This document shows, piece after piece, positions 27,348 through 32,507 of a stretch of 32,507 bases of DNA (position 1 is the stretch's first letter; the number at the start of each line of letters is the position of its first letter). The notes under the pieces are model-generated. The model made no database searches. It saw nothing but the letters and a program-made list of their open reading frames with translations, and had not been told where the DNA came from. A program made the position numbers and the translations under genes. Origin of the DNA: a bacterium (GTDB lineage Bacteria; Patescibacteriota; Patescibacteriia; Patescibacteriales; GWC2-42-12); contig JAUSEG010000044.1 in NCBI GenBank assembly GCA_030650415.1, positions 1 to 32,507 of the forward strand, written 5' to 3'.

Positions 27348-30300
27348 ATGAATTTATTGGAAAATTTAAACCCCGAGCAACTCGAGGCCGTTAAACATAA
27401 GGATGGGCCTTTATTAATTATTGCCGGCGCCGGCACCGGTAAGACCACGGTTATCGCCCAGCGAATCGCTTATTTAATTGAGCAAGGAGTTATAAAGCCT
27501 GACGAAGCCTTGGCTCTGACTTTTACGGAAAAAGCCGCGGGCGAAATGGCCGACCGGGTTGGGGCGCTCCTGCCTTACGGTTATTTTGACTTATGGATTT
27601 CAACTTTTCATAGTTTTAGCGAACGGATTTTAAAGGAGCATGGACTCGCGATCGGCTTGTCCACGGACTTTAAGCTGCTTAACGAGTTTGAGCAATGGGC
27701 CTTAATAAAAAAGAACTTTGATAAATTCGAGTTGGACTACTATCGGCCGCTAGGCAATCCGACTAAATTCATTCACGCTTTGATTAAGCATTTTTCCCGC
27801 GCCAAGGACGAAGATATAAGTCCGGCGGCTTACCTGGAATACGCGGGCGAGCTGAAAGAAAATTTGGATGGGATGCTGGGCGGGAATAAAACCCGCTCTT
27901 CTTGTCATTCCCGAGGCCGCAGGCCATCGGGAATCCAGGAGAGCGAGGCACAAACAAGCCAGGGCAATAGCCAAGTTCTTGCCACTGCCTCCTGGATCCC
28001 CGCCTTCGCGGGGATGACAAAAGAGAAAGAGGGGATGACAAAAGAGAAAGAGGGGATGACAAAAGAGAAAGAGGGGATGACAAAAGAGAAAGAGGGGATG
28101 ACAGACTTAAACAAAGAAATCGCCGCGCAGGAAGCCTCGCGAATTAACGAGGTGGCTAACGCTTACCATGTTTACCAGCAACTGCTTTTAGATAATAACT
28201 CCCTGGATTTCGGCGATTTGATAAATTATTGCCTCAAGCTTTTTCGCGAGCGTCCGGCGATTTTAGAAAAGTATCGCCGGCAGTTTAAATATATCATGCT
28301 TGACGAATTCCAGGACACAAACTGGTCGCAATATGAGTTGATTAAAATTTTATCCCAGCCAAAAAATAACCTGGCGGTGGTCGGCGACGACGATCAATCG
28401 ATTTTCCGTTTTCGCGGCGCTTCCATGAGTAATATTCTGCAGTTTGTTAAAGATTACCCGGAAGCCAAGAAAATAATTTTAACGAAAAACTACCGTTCGC
28501 GGCAGAATATTTTGGATTTGTCTTATGAGTTTATAAAACAGAATAATCCCAACCGCCTGGAATGGCAGCTGAATTCCCCAGTCATCCTGGAGCGCAGCGT
28601 CAGCGAAGCGATAGGATCTTATGAAAAAAAACGAGATGCTATCGCTCCGCTCCAGCATGACAATGCGCAAAAGTTAAATAAAAAATTAATCGCGGAAAAT
28701 CAGGGAGCAGGCGAAATTGATGTCATTCATCGCGCTGATCTGGACGAGGAAGTAAAAGCCATCGTGGAAAAAATTGTGGAATTACTTGTCCCGCCCGGCT
28801 CGGCCGGGGCGGGGAAAAATCAGGATAAAACCGTCAGCCTAAACGATTTCGCGATTTTAGTTCGGGCCAACGATTCGGCCAATGTCTTTATGGACGAACT
28901 AGATCGGCGCGGCCTGCCCTATATTTTCGGTTCTCGCCGGGGCCTTTATTTAAAGCCGGTGATTATGGATACGATTGCTTATTTTAAACTCCTGGATAAT
29001 TACCATGAAAGCGTCAGCCTCTGGCGGATTCTAAATTTACCGATTTATAATTTTACCGATTCTGAACTCATAGATTTTAATCATGGGGCGGGCAAGAAGG
29101 CCTGCTCGCTTTACGAAGCGATTAATCGGGCGGACGAACTTAAGTTTAGCGCGGAAACCCGAAAAAAAATTACTCCGCTCTTAGCTTTAATCGCTAAACA
29201 CACGGCTCTGGCCAGAGAAAAAAACGCCAGTGAAGTGTTTTTAGCTTTTTTAAATGACAGCGGTTATTTAAAATACTTAATCGGCCGAAGCGACCGGGAA
29301 AACCTGGAAGCCATGAGCCTGCTTAATCAATTTTTAAAACGAATTAAAAATTTTGAAGCCGCGAGCGCCGACAAAAGCATTAAAAGTTTTTTAGCCGAAC
29401 TGTCTTTGGAAATGGAAGCCGGAGAAGAGGGAGGACTGGCGGCCGATTTAGAGGCCGGTCCGGAAGCGGTTAAAATTTTAACCGTCCACGCGGCTAAAGG
29501 CCTGGAATTTAAATATGTTTTTATCGCCAATCTCGTGGACAAGCGTTTTCCGACTATAGAAAGAGGCGAGCAAATCAGCTTGCCGGACGCGCTCGTAAAG
29601 GAAATTTTACCAGAAGGCGACGTGCATTTAGAAGAAGAGCGGCGCCTGTTTTATGTGGCGATGACGCGCGCTAAATTCGGCTTGTATTTTTCCTGGGCGC
29701 GCGATTATGGCGGCGCCAGAGATAAGAAGCCGTCCAGATTTTTAGTGGAATTGGGATTAGAGAAGGTTGATAAAACAAAAGTTTGTCATTCCCGCGCAGG
29801 CGGGAATCCAGAAATTTCGTCATTGGGCAAGACTGCCGTGGTCATGGATCCCCGGGTCAAGCCCGAGGATGACAAAGAAAAAAGCCGGGATGGCAAGATA
29901 AATATCATGCCTGCCCATTTTTCCTATTCCCAGCTGGCCGCTTATTCAAATTGCCCCTACCAGTATCGCTTCGCTCATATTTTAAAGATTCCGGTTCTAG
30001 GCAAGGAGCAGTTTTCCTTCGGTAAGACTATGCACGCGACTTTGCAAAAGCTTTTTATTTTGCTTAAGGAGAAGCAAGGCTTAGCGCAGGGTGGGTTGTT
30101 TGAACAATCGCCATTAATCTCCCTTTGTCATTCCCGCGACCTTCCTTGTCATTCCCGCGAAGGCGGGAATCCAGATATTCTTTCAATTGGCAAAACCGCC
30201 ATGGTTATGGATCGCTCCTCGGTGCTGACCTCGGAGCAGAAAAAGAAAACAGGGTGCCTGCGCGAGGATGACAAAGAAAAAAGCGGGAATGACAAGGTTA

Positions 30301-30983
30301 ATACTTTAATCACTTTCGACGAAATTATAAAAATTTATGAGCAGAGCTGGATTGACGATTGGTATAAAGATAAAAAAGCCAAAGAGGATCGCAAAAAACA
30401 AGGCCGGGAAATTCTAAAAGTTTTTTATGAAAAATATAAAAATAATTGGCCGGAGACTTTATATTTAGAAAAAGGCTTTAATTTGAAAATTGCCTGCCCT
30501 GAGTCTAACCGAGGGGCCGATCCCTCGGCGAAGCTCCCCTCGACTAGTCTCGGGACAAGCGGGACAGGCGGCGAAAAATTTTACATCGTGCGCGGGGTGA
30601 TTGATCGGATAGATAGAGCCCCTTCGATAAACTCCCCTCGGCCTGAGCTCGGGACGAAGGCAGGGCAGGAGGATGGTATAAAGCTCGTGGATTATAAAAC
30701 CGGTCGAGCAAAAAAGAAGCTGACTTTCGCCGAAAAAGAGCAGTTATTTATTTATCAGCTGGCGGCCGAAGAATTATTTAAACAACCGGTAAAGAGCCTG
30801 GTATTTTACTATTTGGACGATAACAGCGAGGTGGAATTTATCGGCGCGCCCGAAGATTTGATTAAAATAAAAGCTAAAATAATTTCTACCATAAAAGAAA
30901 TCGGTCGAGGAGAATTTTCGCCTAAACCCAGCCAGCTTTGCGCCTGGTGCGACTTTAAGGAAATCTGCGAGTTTAAAGCTTGA
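27348..30983 (+). CDS. UvrD/Rep-family helicase-nuclease with repeat-derived insertions
   Basis: A 1211-residue protein from ATG 27348 (earlier codons are repeat). SF1A helicase motifs: Walker A GAGTGKTT (about 27-34), II MLDEFQDTN (about 317), III GDDDQSIFRFRGA (about 345), IV NYRSRQNI, V TVHAAKGLEF (about 711), VI EERRLFYVAMTRAK (about 765). The C-terminal third is a PDDEXK_1/Cas4-type nuclease: NCPYQYRF (first Cys), GVIDRID, VDYKTG, and CAWCDFKEIC, giving the four cysteines of an iron-sulfur cluster. The role is presumably double-strand-break processing, AddB/AdnA-like. It is about 250 residues longer than comparable enzymes; the surplus is at least six palindromic-repeat insertions, all in frame and all between motifs. 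No stop or frameshift is seen. Confidence 0.85.
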   Translation: MNLLENLNPEQLEAVKHKDGPLLIIAGAGTGKTTVIAQRIAYLIEQGVIKPDEALALTFTEKAAGEMADRVGALLPYGYFDLWISTFHSFSERILKEHGLAIGLSTDFKLLNEFEQWALIKKNFDKFELDYYRPLGNPTKFIHALIKHFSRAKDEDISPAAYLEYAGELKENLDGMLGGNKTRSSCHSRGRRPSGIQESEAQTSQGNSQVLATASWIPAFAGMTKEKEGMTKEKEGMTKEKEGMTKEKEGMTDLNKEIAAQEASRINEVANAYHVYQQLLLDNNSLDFGDLINYCLKLFRERPAILEKYRRQFKYIMLDEFQDTNWSQYELIKILSQPKNNLAVVGDDDQSIFRFRGASMSNILQFVKDYPEAKKIILTKNYRSRQNILDLSYEFIKQNNPNRLEWQLNSPVILERSVSEAIGSYEKKRDAIAPLQHDNAQKLNKKLIAENQGAGEIDVIHRADLDEEVKAIVEKIVELLVPPGSAGAGKNQDKTVSLNDFAILVRANDSANVFMDELDRRGLPYIFGSRRGLYLKPVIMDTIAYFKLLDNYHESVSLWRILNLPIYNFTDSELIDFNHGAGKKACSLYEAINRADELKFSAETRKKITPLLALIAKHTALAREKNASEVFLAFLNDSGYLKYLIGRSDRENLEAMSLLNQFLKRIKNFEAASADKSIKSFLAELSLEMEAGEEGGLAADLEAGPEAVKILTVHAAKGLEFKYVFIANLVDKRFPTIERGEQISLPDALVKEILPEGDVHLEEERRLFYVAMTRAKFGLYFSWARDYGGARDKKPSRFLVELGLEKVDKTKVCHSRAGGNPEISSLGKTAVVMDPRVKPEDDKEKSRDGKINIMPAHFSYSQLAAYSNCPYQYRFAHILKIPVLGKEQFSFGKTMHATLQKLFILLKEKQGLAQGGLFEQSPLISLCHSRDLPCHSREGGNPDILSIGKTAMVMDRSSVLTSEQKKKTGCLREDDKEKSGNDKVNTLITFDEIIKIYEQSWIDDWYKDKKAKEDRKKQGREILKVFYEKYKNNWPETLYLEKGFNLKIACPESNRGADPSAKLPSTSLGTSGTGGEKFYIVRGVIDRIDRAPSINSPRPELGTKAGQEDGIKLVDYKTGRAKKKLTFAEKEQLFIYQLAAEELFKQPVKSLVFYYLDDNSEVEFIGAPEDLIKIKAKIISTIKEIGRGEFSPKPSQLCAWCDFKEICEFKA
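27903..28103. repeat. Family B element with 21-mer ladder, inside the helicase gene
   Basis: tgtcattcccgaggc to gggaatccagga, a non-repeat centre, cctggatccccgcc to ggggatgaca, then four tandem 21-base units (aaagagaaagaggggatgac-type) encoding four KEKEGMT heptapeptides. The insertion of about 67 codons lies in the 1B region between LKENLDG and IAAQEASRINEV. Confidence 0.85.
28582..28669. repeat. Palindromic repeat inside the helicase gene (second family)
   Basis: gtcatcctggagcgcagc to gcgataggatctta, short centre, gagatgctatcgctccgc to tccagcatgaca: an inverted repeat of about 88 bp, of the tgtcatcctgagcg type common in environmental bacteria. It is in frame and lies after motif IV. Confidence 0.75.
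29784..29898. repeat. Family B element inside the helicase gene
   Basis: tgtcattcccgcgcaggcgg then gaatccag, centre, ggatccccgggtcaagcc to gaggatgacaaag, then a duplicated end (gccgggatggcaag). It encodes CHSRAGGNPEI and MDPRVKPEDDKE in the linker between helicase and nuclease. Confidence 0.85.
30126..30296. repeat. Family B element inside the helicase gene, related to the GIY-YIG copy
   Basis: Two left arms (tgtcattcccgcgac and tgtcattcccgcgaagg), centre, then a right arm gctcctcggtgctgacctcg to cagggtgcctgcgc that is nearly identical over more than 60 bases to the right arm of the GIY-YIG-bearing element at 27227-27289. The terminal gaatgacaag is duplicated. It encodes CHSREGGNPDIL and VLTSEQKKKTG. 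Confidence 0.85.
30493..30571. repeat. Repeat insertion in the nuclease domain of the helicase
   Basis: gccctgagtctaaccgaggg to ctcgggacaagcgggacagg, with inner palindromes. It is in frame between the FNLKI strand and the FYIVRGVIDRID strand, i.e. in a hairpin loop of the nuclease fold. Confidence 0.65.
30618..30670. repeat. Repeat insertion in the nuclease active-site loop region
   Basis: ccttcgataaactcccctcg to gcctgagctcgggacgaagg is the reverse complement of the arm segment at 5803-5842 in a family B element. It separates GVIDRID from IKLVDYKTG, replacing the short turn normally found there, in frame. Confidence 0.75.
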
Positions 30984-31036
30984 CGCTTGACGCGTTTGAT
31001 TGAAAGAACTGCCTTAAAATGGTAAAATAATAATGT

Positions 31037-31165
31037 AAATTTTAATTTGTCATCCCCGAAATTTTGTCATTCCCGCGAAGGCGGGAATCCAGAACCGCGT
31101 TTTTGCCTTTTCCTCCTGGATTCCCGACAGCCTTCGGCTTCGGGAATGACAAATGAGAAGCGGAA
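31037..31165. repeat. Family B palindromic element, gene-less copy
   Basis: tgtcattcccgcgaaggcgg then gaatccag, short centre, cctggattcccgacagcc to cgggaatgacaaatg, and a duplicated end gcggaaatgacag. The ATG at 31166 within this end is unlikely to be a real start. Confidence 0.75.
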
Positions 31166-31180
31166 ATGACAGACGGGATT

Positions 31181-31606
31181 ATGCCCTTACGCTTATATTT
31201 ATTAATCATGTCGGTGATGACGGCTTTTTGCTGGCTGGTTTTCGGCTATATAATTTGGACGATAAATCCGCAAACGACTAACTCGGCCGGTTTTTGGCTG
31301 TTTTATTTGTCTTTATTCTTGGCTTTAAGCGGCACGGCGGCGATCGCCGGTTTTTTAATCAGATTTGTTTTCCTGCGCCATGAGCTGGCCGTCAATAAAG
31401 CCTGCCTGACCGGTAGGCAGGTTAAAATCGCTTTCCGGCAGTCGTTTTTATTCTCCGGTTTTATTGTCGCCTGCTTATTTTTGCTGGCTCGAGAATTATT
31501 GAGCGGCTTGAATTTATTAATTTTAATTGTCGGGTTATCGACGCTGGAGTTTTTCCTATTAAGCTACGGGCGAACTATCGTTAAGGCTGATGATCTAGAG
31601 CAATAA
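31181..31606 (+). CDS. Four-span integral membrane protein, unknown
   Basis: A 141-residue protein from ATG 31181. Four hydrophobic spans: about 5-28 (LYLLIMSVMTAFCWLVFGYI), 38-62, 84-105 and 108-126. A cytoplasmic-looking loop between spans 2 and 3 contains ACLTGRQ, whose DNA (cctgcctgaccggtaggcagg, 31401-31421) is a perfect-armed palindrome like the one at 20411-20430, so a short palindrome may have been inserted in frame here too. No named family is recognised, though proteins of this shape are common beside helicase genes in CPR. It precedes the Asp-rich secreted protein. Confidence 0.65.
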   Translation: MPLRLYLLIMSVMTAFCWLVFGYIIWTINPQTTNSAGFWLFYLSLFLALSGTAAIAGFLIRFVFLRHELAVNKACLTGRQVKIAFRQSFLFSGFIVACLFLLARELLSGLNLLILIVGLSTLEFFLLSYGRTIVKADDLEQ

Positions 31607-31664
31607 TTTTTAAGAGTTTTCCCGTTTGTGATAAATAGAAAAATATTGTATAATAAAGGCAGAA

Positions 31665-31750
31665 ATGAATAATGAATTATGAAGTATGAATTATGGAATA
31701 ATAGACAGATTATTAAAGTTATAATTCATGATTCATAATTCATTATTCTT
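31665..31750. repeat. Heptamer-based inverted repeat (family E)
   Basis: aatgaataatgaattatgaa to gaattatggaataat, centre, ttataattcatgattcataa to ttcattattctt: the same inverted heptamer structure as 25397-25480. Confidence 0.7.
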
Positions 31751-31762
31751 ATTTAATCCCCC

Positions 31763-32500
31763 ATGCCTAACGGTTCGCAAATTGATGATCAAAATGATGG
31801 TTTAGATGATAGCTTTGAATCTAAACCATCATTAAACCCTGTCAGTAAAAACCAGAAAATGGCGCTAGCCGGTCTGGTGGTTTTTGCGGTTTTAATCGTG
31901 GCTCTCTGGTCGGTTCAATTAAAAAATAGCATCTATGGCCCGTTAAACTCCGGATCAACCGGTGAGAATCAAGCCGCGTTGACGAGCGATCAGACGGTTA
32001 ATGACCTGGCTTTAAAAAACAAGGATACCGACTCGGACGGTTTGTCCGATTATGATGAGCTCTATATTTATAAGACTTCGCCCTACCTCGCGGATAGCGA
32101 TAGCGATAACGTTAATGACGGCGAAGAAATAACCAAGGGCACTGACGCTAACTGCCCGACGGGTCGGACTTGCGCCACGACTGAATTTAGCGCGAATAAT
32201 ACCGGCTCGACTACGCCGGAATTTTCAACCGAGACTATAAACAATTTATCAAATCAAAGCGAGGCTTTAAACAGCCTGTTAAACCAGTTTAACGCCACTA
32301 ATCCCGCGAACGGTTCGGCTAATCAGCCAACAGCGGATAGCGGAACGGAAAATTTAACCGCTGAGCAGAAAGAGCTTCTTAAAAATGTTGACCCGGCTAC
32401 TTTAAGGCAATTACTCTTACAGAACGGCATGGATAAAGCCACTTTAGATCAAATCAGCGATACCGAATTAATGCAGAGCTATAGCGAAACGTTGCAGTAA
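31763..32500 (+). CDS. Membrane-anchored protein with calcium-binding Asp repeats
   Basis: A 245-residue protein. The N-terminal 30 residues are polar and cytoplasmic-looking (SFESKPSLNPVSKNQK), followed by one span MALAGLVVFAVLIVALWSV (about 33-51). Residues about 90-130 hold KDTDSDGLSDYDELYIYKTS and DSDSDNVNDGEEITKGTD, the DxDxDGxxDxxE pattern of thrombospondin type 3/dockerin-like calcium loops. The rest is Asn/Thr/Ser-rich and ends in helices with LTAEQKELLKNVDPATLRQL. It is probably a cell-surface anchor protein; its partner is unknown. The stop codon at 32498-32500 is inside the window, so the gene is complete. Confidence 0.7.
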   Translation: MPNGSQIDDQNDGLDDSFESKPSLNPVSKNQKMALAGLVVFAVLIVALWSVQLKNSIYGPLNSGSTGENQAALTSDQTVNDLALKNKDTDSDGLSDYDELYIYKTSPYLADSDSDNVNDGEEITKGTDANCPTGRTCATTEFSANNTGSTTPEFSTETINNLSNQSEALNSLLNQFNATNPANGSANQPTADSGTENLTAEQKELLKNVDPATLRQLLLQNGMDKATLDQISDTELMQSYSETLQ

Positions 32501-32507
32501 GTTTTTT

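Noticed and set aside
27903..28103. Tandem 21-base units looking like a small CRISPR or minisatellite
   Set aside because: Units are contiguous without spacers and are an amplified end of a family B element. No CRISPR array or cas gene is seen in the window.
31166..31180. Upstream ATG for the four-span membrane protein
   Set aside because: It lies inside the duplicated end of a family B repeat; ATG 31181 precedes the first membrane span directly.

Overview
Organism. The window reads as a Candidate Phyla Radiation / Patescibacteria chromosome. Supporting signs are small AT-biased genes with short spacers, FISUMP and LamG cell-surface proteins, many small toxin-like genes, and a high load of dispersed palindromic repeats. 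TGA is used as a normal stop, so the UGA-recoded lineages (Gracilibacteria, Absconditabacteria) are unlikely. The exact class cannot be decided from the sequence. Almost all protein genes are on the + strand; the exceptions are small RNA units and two tiny membrane-peptide operons.

Layout. (1) 1-1044: a GIY-YIG nuclease gene between inverted arms, interrupting the 5' end of a DUF3800 gene. (2) 1478-6336: a large secreted protein with two FISUMP (C-type-lectin-like) domains, followed by what I read as the wreck of a diversity-generating retroelement (DGR): the N-terminal third of an Avd-like accessory gene, a template/variable-region tail, and the C-terminal third of a DGR-type reverse transcriptase. 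It is broken up by repeats, a tRNA-like gene, a small RNA and a HicB/HicA pair. (3) 6438-14875: accessory and defence-like genes: two AAA/DUF4143 ATPases, a truncated RhuM, a four-helix-bundle S23 protein, two NYN RNases (one frameshifted), a MazF/PemK toxin and an AbiEi/AbiEii pair. (4) 14877-20523: a three-LamG secreted protein, followed by scattered scars of LamG gene 3' ends, two copies of a minus-strand three-gene operon of tiny membrane peptides, and a HTH-Fic protein. (5) 20776-23688: two more AbiE pairs. (6) 23740-32500: calmer, housekeeping-like DNA with secreted or membrane proteins, an M16 peptidase, and a UvrD-family helicase-nuclease inflated by in-frame palindromic repeats.

What ties it together. 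At least three palindromic repeat families (called A, B and C here) are scattered through the window. Each family has one copy in which a GIY-YIG nuclease gene sits between the two inverted arms, while the other copies are short and gene-less. This looks like nuclease-bearing elements with non-autonomous derivatives. Family B copies and related palindromes have also entered coding sequence in frame, at least six times in the helicase. Separately, several minus-strand units, each with a TTGACA promoter, a structured RNA of about 50-100 nt and an intrinsic terminator, run convergently into the 3' ends of toxin-like genes.

The strongest leads are the DGR relic, the GIY-YIG/inverted-arm elements, the in-frame insertions in the helicase, and the convergent small RNAs. 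All family assignments are from memory of motifs; no search was run.
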